From CAZEFK01 sp964511405 (lineage in GTDB: Bacteria; Pseudomonadota; Alphaproteobacteria; Elsterales; Elsteraceae), in contig CAZEFK010000114.1 in the NCBI GenBank assembly GCA_964511405.1, positions 1 through 24,109 of the forward strand: a DNA stretch of 24,109 nt. The letters run 5' to 3'. Within the stretch, counting starts at the first letter, position 1, and each line of letters starts with the position of its first letter. The notes beneath the pieces were generated by a model. It was not told the origin of the DNA. It did not search any database and saw only the letters and a program-made list of their open reading frames with translations. Below are positions 17,059-24,088 of the stretch, one piece after another. The position numbers were made by a program, and so were the translations under genes.

Positions 17059-17144
17059 GGGGAGCCCGATAGCGGCTCCCAGCTCCATCGATGACAGGAC
17101 ATGCGCGGTGCGCCTGTCCTGGGGAGCCCGATAGCGGGCTCCCC
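17059..17144 (+). promoter_or_regulatory. Cluster of three stem-loops in the leader of the 17169 gene
   Basis: Hairpin 1: GGGGAGCCCGATAGCGGCTCCC at 17059-17080 splits into an imperfect GGGAG/CTCCC stem. Hairpin 2: 17095-17106 pairs with 17110-17121, 12 bp with one mismatch and a GGT loop. Hairpin 3: GGGGAGCCCG (17121-17130) pairs perfectly with CGGGCTCCCC (17135-17144) around an ATAG loop. Hairpins 1 and 3 share the sequence GGGGAGCCCGATAGCGG, 62 bp apart. The block lies 25-110 bp before a GTG start with a strong ribosome site, so it may be a structured leader, or hairpin 3 may be an attenuator. No T-tract is seen. Confidence 0.45.
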
Positions 17145-17168
17145 GCATCATTTCCTGGGGAGGAAGTC

Positions 17169-17486
17169 GTGCTGACCCTGACCGATTGCATCGCGCTCAG
17201 CGATCTGACCGCCGACGAGGTCGACGCGATCGCCGAACATGAACATCTGCCCGAGATCCTGGCCGCCGAGCTGGGCCGCTGCCTGGTGCAGCGTGGCGAC
17301 GGCGGCTTGGAGATCTGCGCTATCCTGCGCGACGACATCCTGGCGGCGCGCGCCCGCGGCGACTATCGCCGCTCGGGCCAGCTGCAGCAGGTGTTGCGCC
17401 GGTTCATGGCGCGGACCGGCTGTGACGGACGCTCGGGCTATGGGGCCGGCCATTGGGCCTTGCCAGCGGCGGGCCGAGCCGCATGA
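17169..17486 (+). CDS. Conserved small hypothetical protein
   Basis: 105 aa. The GTG at 17169 is preceded by GGGGAGG at five bases, a much better start than the ATG at 17091, which lies inside the hairpin cluster. The N-terminus (LTLTDCIALSDLTADEVDAIAEHEHLPEILAAELGRCLVQ) is helical and acidic. As far as I recall it matches a conserved hypothetical family of Azospirillum-like alphaproteobacteria that has no functional name. The middle (ILRDDILAARARGDY) is also helical; the C-terminal 25 residues are Gly/Ala/Arg-rich and less like a conserved domain. There are no membrane segments. It is divergent from fixL, with a 267-bp gap, and followed 34 bp later by the DUF1330 gene. Confidence 0.72.
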   Translation: MLTLTDCIALSDLTADEVDAIAEHEHLPEILAAELGRCLVQRGDGGLEICAILRDDILAARARGDYRRSGQLQQVLRRFMARTGCDGRSGYGAGHWALPAAGRAA

Positions 17487-17520
17487 TGTCACTCCTTCGC
17501 GTTTGCAACGGACGGACATC

Positions 17521-17811
17521 ATGGCCAAGGCCTATTGGATCGCCTGCTACCGCTCGGTCTCCGACCCTGCCGCGCTGGCCGACTATGCCAAGCTCGCCGG
17601 CCCAGCGATCCAGGCCGTCGGCGGCCGGTTCCTGGCCCGCGGCGTCGCCGCCAAGGCCTACGAGGCCGGCCTCGAGCAGCGCACCGTGGTGATCGAGTTC
17701 GACAGCGTCGCCCAGGCGATCGCCGCCCATGACAGCCCCGGCTATCAGGCGGCGCTGGCGGCCCTCGGCGCCGGCGCCGAGCGCGACATGCGGATCGTGG
17801 AAGGGGTGTAA
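17521..17811 (+). CDS. DUF1330-family protein
   Basis: 96 aa, usual length. It is a ferredoxin-like alpha/beta dimeric barrel fold typical of DUF1330: MAKAYWIACYRSVSDPAALADYAKLAGPAI, GGRFLARG, EQRTVVIEFDSVAQAIAAHDSPGYQAAL, and the final RDMRIVEGV. Members bind or modify small molecules in dimeric barrels, but no reaction is established for most. The ATG at 17521 matches the family's start; the ribosome site is weak. It follows the previous small gene by 34 bp in the same direction, possibly in one transcript, and is convergent with the epoxide hydrolase gene 11 bp away. Confidence 0.88.
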   Translation: MAKAYWIACYRSVSDPAALADYAKLAGPAIQAVGGRFLARGVAAKAYEAGLEQRTVVIEFDSVAQAIAAHDSPGYQAALAALGAGAERDMRIVEGV

Positions 17812-17822
17812 GGGCGAGGACC

Positions 17823-18971
17823 CTAGCCGCGCAGATCCCGGAAGAAGGCCCGGATCTCCTGAGCCAGCCGGTCCGGGGCTTCCAGCGCCGGGAAGTGGCC
17901 GCCCGCCGGCATTTGGGTCCAGCGGACGATGTTGGCGTAGGTGCGCTCGGCCAGGCTGCGTGGCGGGGTCAGGATCTCGCGCGGATGCTCGGCATAGCCG
18001 GTCGGCACCGTGACCGGCGTGTCGGCCGGCACGATCCAGGGCTCGTGCTGGCGGGCATAGTAGGGCCAGAAGCTGGACCCGATGGCGCCCGTCGTCCAGT
18101 ACAGCATGATGTTGCTGAGCAGCGTGTCGCGCGAGATGTGGCGGTCGAGGTCGCCGGCGCAGTCGCTCCAGGAGCGGAACTTCTCGACGATCCAGGCGGC
18201 GAGGCCGACCGGTGAGTCGGTCAAGGCATAGGCCAATGTCTGGGGCTTGGTGCCCATGATCGCGGAATAGCCGCATTCCTCCGTCAGCCAATGGTCGAGC
18301 TGGCGGTAGAAGCGCGCTTCCTCCGGCGTCGCCGGGGGTGTGGCGGCGCGCGTGCGCGGGATCGCCAGCAGCGTGATGTGGATGCCGGCCAGCCGGTCGG
18401 GATGGGCATGGCCGAGCCGGGTTGCCACGAAGGCACCCCAGTCGTGGCCGTGGGCGCCGAAGGTCCGGTAGCCCAGAACCTCGGTCATGAGCCGGGCCGA
18501 CAAATCGGCGATCTCCGGGATGCCGAAGCGGCGCTGGTTGGGCCGGAACGACAGGCCGTGCCCCGGCATCGACGGGGCCACCACCGTGAAGGCATCGCGC
18601 GGGTAGCCGCCGAAGGCCGAGGGTCGGGTCAGCCGCGGGATCAGGTCGCGGAACTCGACGATCGAGCCGGGCCAGCCATGGGTCAGCAGCAGCGGCAGCG
18701 GCGCCGGGCCCTCGCCTGCCTCGTGGACGAAATGCAGGTCGATGCCGTCGAGCGGCGCGGTGAAGTGCCTGAGGCGGTTGAGCGCCGCCTCCTCGCGCCG
18801 CCAGTCGTACGCATGGCGCCAATAGTCGACCAGGCGCTTGAGGTAGCCGAGGTCGGTGCCGTAGGTCCAGCCGCCGCCCGGGATCTCGTCGGGCCAGCGG
18901 GTGCGGTCCAGGCGCTGCCGCAGATCGGCCAGCACGGCCTCGTCCACGGCGATCGACATCGGCTTGGGCAT
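17823..18971 (-). CDS. Epoxide hydrolase (EHN domain plus alpha/beta hydrolase)
   Basis: 382 aa. Residues about 4-110 are the N-terminal EHN domain of microsomal-type epoxide hydrolases (LRQRLDRTRWPDEIPGGGWTYGTDLGYLKRLVDYWRHAYDWRREEAALNRL). The alpha/beta-hydrolase core shows the oxyanion-hole HGWPGS at 98-103, nucleophile D177 in GHDWGA and catalytic H359 in AGGHFPALEAP; the lid contains WPYY at 302-305, where the family places its epoxide-polarising tyrosines. It adds water to an epoxide to give a diol; the true substrate is unknown. The ATG at 18971 is preceded by AGGGA. It is divergent from a LysR regulator, 97 bp away, which is its likely controller. The frame stays open upstream into the LysR gene, but only as antisense. 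Confidence 0.92.
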   Translation of the reverse strand: MPKPMSIAVDEAVLADLRQRLDRTRWPDEIPGGGWTYGTDLGYLKRLVDYWRHAYDWRREEAALNRLRHFTAPLDGIDLHFVHEAGEGPAPLPLLLTHGWPGSIVEFRDLIPRLTRPSAFGGYPRDAFTVVAPSMPGHGLSFRPNQRRFGIPEIADLSARLMTEVLGYRTFGAHGHDWGAFVATRLGHAHPDRLAGIHITLLAIPRTRAATPPATPEEARFYRQLDHWLTEECGYSAIMGTKPQTLAYALTDSPVGLAAWIVEKFRSWSDCAGDLDRHISRDTLLSNIMLYWTTGAIGSSFWPYYARQHEPWIVPADTPVTVPTGYAEHPREILTPPRSLAERTYANIVRWTQMPAGGHFPALEAPDRLAQEIRAFFRDLRG

Positions 18972-19046
18972 CGGCAGCGTTCCCTGCGGTCCGGTGCCAT
19001 GCTCGCGGCCGTCGGCAAGGGCGTCCAATATATTGTCAGTGGCACC

Positions 19047-19067
19047 GTGATATGGATTCGCTATCAC
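19047..19067. promoter_or_regulatory. Candidate LysR-type operator (dyad with T-N11-A)
   Basis: GTGATA at 19047-19052 and TATCAC at 19062-19067 are perfect inverted 6-mers separated by nine bases. T19051-N11-A19063 within them gives the LysR-box pattern. The site ends one base before the lysR ATG at 19069 and lies in the 97-bp divergent gap to the epoxide hydrolase. This fits autorepression and control of the divergent gene. TATATT-like -10 candidates lie at about 19028-19034. Confidence 0.5.
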
Positions 19068-19068
19068 C

Positions 19069-19953
19069 ATGGATCCGCGCAAGCTGCGCGCCTTCCTGGC
19101 CGTGGCCGAGGAGCTGCATTTCGGCCGGGCGGCGCGGCGCCTGAACATCTCGCAGCCGCCGCTCAGCCTGCAGGTGCGGGCGCTGGAGGAGGAGCTGGGG
19201 GTGCCACTGTTCCGGCGCGACCGCCACTCCGTGGCGCTGACCGAGGCGGGGCGGGTGCTGGTCGAGCGGGCGCGGGCGATCCTGGCGCAGCTCGACGGCG
19301 CCCGCGCCGCGGTGCAGCGCGCGGCCCGCGGCGAGACCGGGCAGATCTCGATCGGCTTCATCACGCCGGTCCAGTACAACGTCTTGCCGGACCTGCTGCG
19401 CGAGGTCCGCCGCCGCTATCCCGACGTCGCGCTGACCCTGCGCGAGATGATGACCGACGCCCAGCTGGCCGAGCTGACGGCCGGGAGGCTCGATGTCGGT
19501 CTGCTGACCGCGCCGGTGTCAGCCCCCGGGCTGGCGGAGCACCGGATCTGGCGCGAGGGGCTGGTTGCGGTGCTGCCGGCCGCGCACCCGCTCGCCCGGT
19601 CGCGGCGGCCGGTCGAGCCGGGGCGCTTGGCCGGCGAACCCTTCATCCTGTTTCCGCGCGCGATCGCGCCGGCCCTCCACGACGACATCCTGCAGCTGTG
19701 CCGCAGCGCCGGCTTCACCCTGGCCGTGGCGCAGGAGGCGGTGCAATCGCAAACCATCGTCAGCCTGGTGTCAGCCGGCCTGGGCGTATCGATCCTGCCG
19801 GAGTCGATCCGCGGCCTGCGGCGGGCCGGCGTCGCCTACCGACGGCTCCGGGCGCCGGGCCCGGTGGTCGACACGGTGGTCGCCTGGCGCGCCGACCGGA
19901 TGTCGCCGGTCGTCGAGAATGTCCTGGCGCTGGCGCGGCAGGTCCGGGCGTGA
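19069..19953 (+). CDS. LysR-family transcriptional regulator
   Basis: 294 aa, normal for the family. Residues 1-60 are the winged HTH (MDPRKLRAFLAVAEELHFGRAARRLNISQPPLSLQVRALEEELGVPLFRRDRHSVALTEAGRVLV). Residues about 90-290 are the effector-binding domain (GQISIGFITPVQYNVLPDLLREVRRRYPDVALTL, and a LDVGLLTAPV hinge segment). The effector is unknown but is probably the epoxide hydrolase substrate or a related metabolite. The ATG at 19069 is the only sensible start and sits directly next to a dyad operator candidate. It is divergent from the epoxide hydrolase and 92 bp upstream of the DMT transporter gene, which may also belong to its regulon. Confidence 0.93.
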   Translation: MDPRKLRAFLAVAEELHFGRAARRLNISQPPLSLQVRALEEELGVPLFRRDRHSVALTEAGRVLVERARAILAQLDGARAAVQRAARGETGQISIGFITPVQYNVLPDLLREVRRRYPDVALTLREMMTDAQLAELTAGRLDVGLLTAPVSAPGLAEHRIWREGLVAVLPAAHPLARSRRPVEPGRLAGEPFILFPRAIAPALHDDILQLCRSAGFTLAVAQEAVQSQTIVSLVSAGLGVSILPESIRGLRRAGVAYRRLRAPGPVVDTVVAWRADRMSPVVENVLALARQVRA

Positions 19954-20045
19954 CGGTCGTTTGGTCGGCTTGGTGCTAGCCCGTCAGGCGAGCGGCGCGG
20001 CACGGTTGGCGGACATGAGCCCGTGCCTCCAACCGGGAACCTTGC

Positions 20046-20994
20046 ATGAAGCTGACCTATCTTGCCTTCGGCTTTCTCGGCCTGATCTGGGGATCGAATT
20101 TCACCTACATGAAATGGGCGGCGGCCGTGATCGGTCCGGCGCAAATTTCGGTCTTGCGGGTCTTCTTCGGATTCCTGCCGCTGGCGCTCGTGGCCTGGCG
20201 CAAAGGGGCGATCGAGCTCAGCCAGCTGCGACTGTTGCCGCATTTCCTGATCATGGCGGCGCTGGCGACCGCCTTCTATTACTTTGCGATCGTCAAGGGG
20301 ACGGCGCTGCTGCCGTCGGGCATCGCCGGTGTCCTGGGCGGGTCGATCGCCTTGTTCACCGCGCTCGCCTCGCGGCTGTTCCTACGGACCGAGCGGTTGA
20401 ACCGGGTGATGGCGATCGGGGTCGTGCTGGGCTTTGCCGGCGTCGCGCTGATTGCGCGGCCGTGGGCCGGCACGGACAGCCCGATCGACCGCGCGGGCGT
20501 CGGCTGGATGCTCGCCGGCGCGATGACCCTCGGCGCGTCCTATGTCTACGTCCGGCGCTTTTTGTCCCCGCACAACCTGCCGCCCGTCGCGCTGGCCACG
20601 TGGCAGATGGGCTTGGCCTTGGTGATCCTAGTCTTGCTGACGGACTTCACCGGGATGGCGCAGATAACCCAGGACGCGCGCGCCGCGATCGGCGTGGTGG
20701 TCGGGCTGGGCATTCTTGGAACCGGGGGCCGCCTTCCTGATCTATTATTTCCTGGTCCAGGAGCTGGGCGCGGTCGCGGCAGCGGGAGCGACCTATGTCA
20801 CGCCGATCGTTGCCCTGCTGATCGGCTGGGCGGCCGGTGAGACGGTCGGGCCTTTGGACATGGCCGCCGCCGTCCTGGTGGTGGCCAGCATCGTGATGCT
20901 GCAGGTCGGGCGGCAGCGCGCGGTTCGCTCCGAGCCCGGTCCGGCGCCCTATGGCAGCGGCAGCCCGGCCAGCCGCTCCAGCATGCGGCCGTAG
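20046..20994 (+). pseudogene. DMT-superfamily (EamA) transporter with a one-base frameshift
   Basis: The first frame (20046 onward) gives about 227 residues with the EamA pattern: FGFLGLIWGSNFTYMKWA, RVFFGFLPLALVAW, FYYFAIVKGTALLPSGIAGVLGG, and eight or so helices. At the G5 run 20724-20728 the frame breaks. Removing one G joins ...VGLGILGTG directly to AAFLIYYFLVQELGAVAAAGATYVTPIVALLIGW, the highly typical end of the second EamA domain, in the frame ending at 20994. The repaired product would be about 315 aa with ten helices, normal for the family. As written, the product would be 264 aa and lack the last two helices. The cause may be a sequencing error in the G tract or a genuine inactivation. 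The ATG at 20046 has GGGAA upstream. The 3' end overlaps the convergent nucleoside hydrolase by 46 bp. Confidence 0.82.
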
Positions 20995-21893
20995 AAGCGG
21001 TCCCGGTCGCAGCCGGTCAGCCACAGGCAGTTGGCCGGGCGGCCGGAGATCCCCCACCAGTCGACCACGGTCATGCCGACGGTCAGCGCCGACGCGGTCT
21101 CGATCTCGACGTTGCAGCGGCGGCCCGAGAACAGCTCGGGCCACAGCAGGTACCCCACCGCCAAGGCGTCGTGCAGCGGCCGCGTCGCGGTGCCGTACTT
21201 CTCGTTCCCGAAGCGCTGGAAGAAGTCCATCATCCCGGCGCCGGCGTCGCCGACGGGCGTGCCGAGGCGCTGGAGGTCGGCGATCCAGCTGTCGGGGGTC
21301 GGGCAGGCATAGGTGCAGTCGATCGGCACCGCGGTGAGGTCGACGCCGGCGCGGACCACGATCGCCGCGGCCTCGGGGTCGACCAGGATGTTGAACTCGG
21401 CAGCCGGGGACATGTTGCCGCCCTGGAAGAAGCCGCCGCCCATCAGCACGATGCGGCGCAGCCGCCGGGCCAGCGCCGGCTCGCGGGCCAGCGCCAGGGC
21501 GATGTTGGTCAGGGGACCGATCGGCACCAGGGTGACCGTGCCTGTGGGCCGCGCCATCACGGTCTCGACGATCCAGTCGGCGGCGTGCCCGGGCGCCAGC
21601 GCCGCGGTCGGCTCGGGGAAGCGGTAGCCGTCCAGGCCGGTCTTGCCGTGCACCTCCTCGGCGAAGCGGCTCGGCCGGAGCAGCGGCCGGTCGGCGCCGG
21701 CGCGCACGGGGATGTGCGGTGCCCCGGCCAACTCCAGAACCTGGCGGGCGTTGCGGCTGGTGACCGGCAGCGGGCCGTTGCCGGCGACCGTGGTCAGGCC
21801 CAGCACCTCCAGCTCCGGCGAGGCCAGCGCCAGCAGGATCGCGAAGGCGTCGTCCTGCCCGGGATCGGTGTCGATGATGATGCTCTCGGCCAT
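20949..21893 (-). CDS. Inosine-uridine-type nucleoside hydrolase
   Basis: 314 aa, as in Crithidia IU-NH (about 314). The Ca-binding signature is IIIDTDPGQDDAFAILLA with D10, D14 and D15. The substrate loop GGNMSPAAEFNILVDPEAA contains N168, and H241-D242 (PLHDALAV) take the places of the catalytic H241 and calcium ligand D242. It hydrolyses the N-glycosidic bond of ribonucleosides to base and ribose in salvage or catabolism. The ATG at 21893 is preceded only by a weak AGGCG. It is divergent from an Fe(II) oxygenase and ABC binding protein with which it shares a palindrome-rich intergenic, so the three probably form one regulon for nucleoside-like substrates. Confidence 0.93.
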   Translation of the reverse strand: MAESIIIDTDPGQDDAFAILLALASPELEVLGLTTVAGNGPLPVTSRNARQVLELAGAPHIPVRAGADRPLLRPSRFAEEVHGKTGLDGYRFPEPTAALAPGHAADWIVETVMARPTGTVTLVPIGPLTNIALALAREPALARRLRRIVLMGGGFFQGGNMSPAAEFNILVDPEAAAIVVRAGVDLTAVPIDCTYACPTPDSWIADLQRLGTPVGDAGAGMMDFFQRFGNEKYGTATRPLHDALAVGYLLWPELFSGRRCNVEIETASALTVGMTVVDWWGISGRPANCLWLTGCDRDRFYGRMLERLAGLPLP

Positions 21894-21910
21894 GCCGCGC
21901 GCCTGTCATA

Positions 21911-21935
21911 TTTGGATACAAAATTTGTATACAGA
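21911..21935. promoter_or_regulatory. Two tandem TTTGTATACAAA-like palindromes (GntR-type operator candidate)
   Basis: TTTGGATACAAA at 21911-21922 and TTTGTATACAGA at 21924-21935 are near-perfect 12-bp palindromes repeated with a 13-bp period. Together they also contain ATACAAA-A-TTTGTAT. The stretch is sharply AT-rich in a GC-rich window and lies midway in the 89-bp divergent gap between the nucleoside hydrolase and the oxygenase. TTGTATACAA-type dyads are common operators of GntR-family repressors. No such regulator is in the window. Confidence 0.6.
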
Positions 21936-21982
21936 TCTGCGAAGCCTGCCTAGAGTGATTCCCGGGACCGACTCCGAGGTGC

Positions 21983-22978
21983 ATGGGAGCGATGGCTGAG
22001 CGCGGCGACTTCTCGGAAATCCCGATGCTGGACATCGCGCCGCTGGTGGGCGGCGCGGACGCCGGGGCGCGGGCGCGCGCCGTGGCGGCGCTGGGGCAGG
22101 CGCTTGAAGTCAGCGGCTTCGCCTATCTGGCGGGCCACGGCATCGACCCCGGCCTGATCGAGCGCCTGCGCCGGCTGGCCATGCAGTTTCACGACCTGCC
22201 GCTGGCGGCCAAGACGCGGATCACCATGAACGCGGCCCATCGCGGCTACATGCCGTTCAGCAGCTCGACCATCGTCACCTCCTCGGTCGCCAAGGTCACC
22301 AAGCCGAACCAGAGCGAGTCGCTCATGGTCATGCACGAGCTGGCGCCGGACGACCCGGCGCTCATCGCCGGCCGGCCGCTGCAAGGCCCGAACCAGTGGC
22401 CCGACGAGGTGCCGGCGCTGCGCAGCACGGCCCTGGCCTACATGGACGCGCTGTCGGCGCTCGGCCGCCGGCTGGCGGTGGCGCTGGCCGAGGCGCTGGG
22501 GCTGCTGCCGACCTGGTTCCTGCCGCATTTCGACCGGCCGACCCTGTTCCTGCGCCTGCTGCACTATCCCGAGCAGCCGGCCGAGGAGGGGCTGTTCGGC
22601 TCGGCGCCGCACACCGACTACGGCTTCATCACCTTGCTGGCCCAGGACGACGTCGGCGGGCTGGAGGTGCGCAACCGCGCCGGCGACTGGATCCCGGCGC
22701 CGCCGATCCCCGACACCTTCGTGCTCAATGTCGGCGACATCCTGGCACGCTGGTCCAACGGGCGCTTCGCCTCGACGCCGCACCGGGTGCGCAACTTCAG
22801 CGGGCGCGACCGCTACTCGCAGCCCTTCTTCTACGACCCGTCCATGGACACGGTGGTCGACTGTCCGACGCCGCTGCTGGCGGCGGGCGAGCGGCCGCGC
22901 TTCCAGCCCGTGCAGTACGGCGACTACCTGATCACCCGGCTCAACCGGAACTACGACTACCGCCAGACGGCGCCCTAG
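21983..22978 (+). CDS. Isopenicillin-N-synthase-like 2OG/Fe(II) oxygenase
   Basis: 331 aa from the ATG at 21983; an ATG at 21992 with GGGAG just before it is an equal candidate. The DIOX_N part (about 14-130) reads IPMLDIAPLVGG...GFAYLAGHGID. The catalytic jelly roll has H210 and D212 (APHTDYGFITLL), H267 (STPHRV) and R277/S279 (RYSQPFFYDP), the HxD...H and RxS signature of the IPNS/gibberellin-oxidase class. The substrate is unknown. Placed with a nucleoside hydrolase and an ABC binding protein, a pyrimidine or nucleoside hydroxylation, as done by thymine or pyrimidine-deoxynucleoside dioxygenases, is a reasonable guess. The stop overlaps the ribosome site of the next gene, so they form an operon. 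Confidence 0.9.
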   Translation: MGAMAERGDFSEIPMLDIAPLVGGADAGARARAVAALGQALEVSGFAYLAGHGIDPGLIERLRRLAMQFHDLPLAAKTRITMNAAHRGYMPFSSSTIVTSSVAKVTKPNQSESLMVMHELAPDDPALIAGRPLQGPNQWPDEVPALRSTALAYMDALSALGRRLAVALAEALGLLPTWFLPHFDRPTLFLRLLHYPEQPAEEGLFGSAPHTDYGFITLLAQDDVGGLEVRNRAGDWIPAPPIPDTFVLNVGDILARWSNGRFASTPHRVRNFSGRDRYSQPFFYDPSMDTVVDCPTPLLAAGERPRFQPVQYGDYLITRLNRNYDYRQTAP

Positions 22979-22988
22979 GAGATACGGC

Positions 22989-24026
22989 ATGCAGACGACC
23001 CGCCGCGACGTCATCGTCGCCTGTGCCGCCCTGATGGGCGCCTCGATCGTCCGGTTTCCGGCGCTGGCGGAGGCCGCGGCCAAGCTGGTCATCACCACCT
23101 ATGGCGGCGTGTGGGAGAAGTTCTGGCGCGACACCCTGGTGCCGGCCTTCGTGAAGGAGACCAATGCCGACGTCGACTTCGACATCGGCTTCGGGCGCAC
23201 CTTCACCGCCAACATGCGCGCGGCCGGCCATGACAAGCCGCCCTATTCGATGATCATGATGAACGAGATCTTCGCCGTGGTGCTGCGCGGCGAAGGCTAT
23301 TTCGAGACCCTGGACCAGGCGTTGCTGCCCAACTACCGGGACCTCTATCCGGTGGCCCAGACCGGCAACGGCACCAGCGCGGTCGGCCTGATCTCGCCGA
23401 TCGGCATCGGCTACCGCACCGACATGGTGAAGACCCCGCCCAAGTCGTGGAAGGACTTGTGGGACAATCCCGAGTTCAAGGGCCGGATCGGCCTCTACAA
23501 CATCGTCAACAGCGCCGGCAAGGCGCTGGTCATGCTGGCCGGCAAGATGTACGGCCGCGACATGTACGACATGGACGCGGCGTTCCGGATGCTGGGCAAG
23601 CTGGGTCCGGTGCTGCAGACCGACTTCAACATGTCGACCATGATGTCGAGCGGCGAGATCGTGGTCGCACCCTACGACTTCGGCGAGATCGCCCGATTGA
23701 AGCGCCAGGGCCTGCCGGTCGACTGCATCGTGCCCGAGGAAGGCCTCCTGATGTGGGACCAGACCTTCAGCGTCTGCAAGAACGCCCCGGCCCGCGATCT
23801 CGCCTACAAATACATCGATTTCATCCTGTCGCCGGCCGCGCAGCTGCTGCTGGTCAACGAGTTCTTCGTGGCGCCGGTCAACCGAAAGGTCGACGTGCCG
23901 GCGGCGCTACGCGCCGACCTGCCGATCTTTGGCGACAAGATGGACCGGATCCTGTCCTGGGACTGGGCATGGGCCAACCAGCACGCCACCGAACTGACGG
24001 AGCGCTGGACCAAGACCTTCGCGTAA
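22989..24026 (+). CDS. ABC transporter extracellular solute-binding protein (PotD-like), Tat-type signal
   Basis: 345 aa. The N-terminus TTRRDVIVACAALMGASIVRFPALAEA has a twin-arginine-type start with a hydrophobic core and an ALA/AEA cleavage region at about residue 27-30. The mature protein is a type-2 periplasmic binding fold of the spermidine/putrescine (PotD) cluster: KLVITTYGGVWEKFWRD, PPKSWKDLWDNPEFKGRIGLYN, MMSSGEIVVAPYDFGE, AYKYIDFILSPAAQ. AGGAG at 22977-22981, overlapping the stop of the oxygenase, is seven bases before the ATG. The permease and ATPase genes are expected to the right of the window. The ligand is unknown; polyamine is the family default, but the neighbours favour a nucleoside-related compound. 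Confidence 0.92.
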   Translation: MQTTRRDVIVACAALMGASIVRFPALAEAAAKLVITTYGGVWEKFWRDTLVPAFVKETNADVDFDIGFGRTFTANMRAAGHDKPPYSMIMMNEIFAVVLRGEGYFETLDQALLPNYRDLYPVAQTGNGTSAVGLISPIGIGYRTDMVKTPPKSWKDLWDNPEFKGRIGLYNIVNSAGKALVMLAGKMYGRDMYDMDAAFRMLGKLGPVLQTDFNMSTMMSSGEIVVAPYDFGEIARLKRQGLPVDCIVPEEGLLMWDQTFSVCKNAPARDLAYKYIDFILSPAAQLLLVNEFFVAPVNRKVDVPAALRADLPIFGDKMDRILSWDWAWANQHATELTERWTKTFA

Positions 24027-24068
24027 GAGGGAGGAAGTAATTGGCGCGCGGGCCTTTCTTGGTTCGTC

Positions 24069-24088
24069 ATCCCCGCGAAGGCGGGGAT
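24069..24088. repeat. REP-like dispersed hairpin element
   Basis: ATCCCCGC (24069-24076) and GCGGGGAT (24081-24088) form a perfect 8-bp stem with a GAAG loop. TCATCCCCGCGAAGGCGGGGAT is the core of a palindromic repeat widely scattered between genes in alphaproteobacteria; translated on the minus strand it gives the familiar DPRLRGDD. Only one copy is visible in this window. Confidence 0.65.

Noticed and set aside
15495..17072. 525-codon plus-strand frame opposite fixL
   Set aside because: It is a shadow of the well-supported kinase; the product is His/Gly/Arg-rich without motifs.
17121..17144. Perfect 10-bp hairpin as an intrinsic terminator
   Set aside because: No T-run follows, and it lies just upstream of a strong ribosome site, so a leader or regulatory role is at least as likely.
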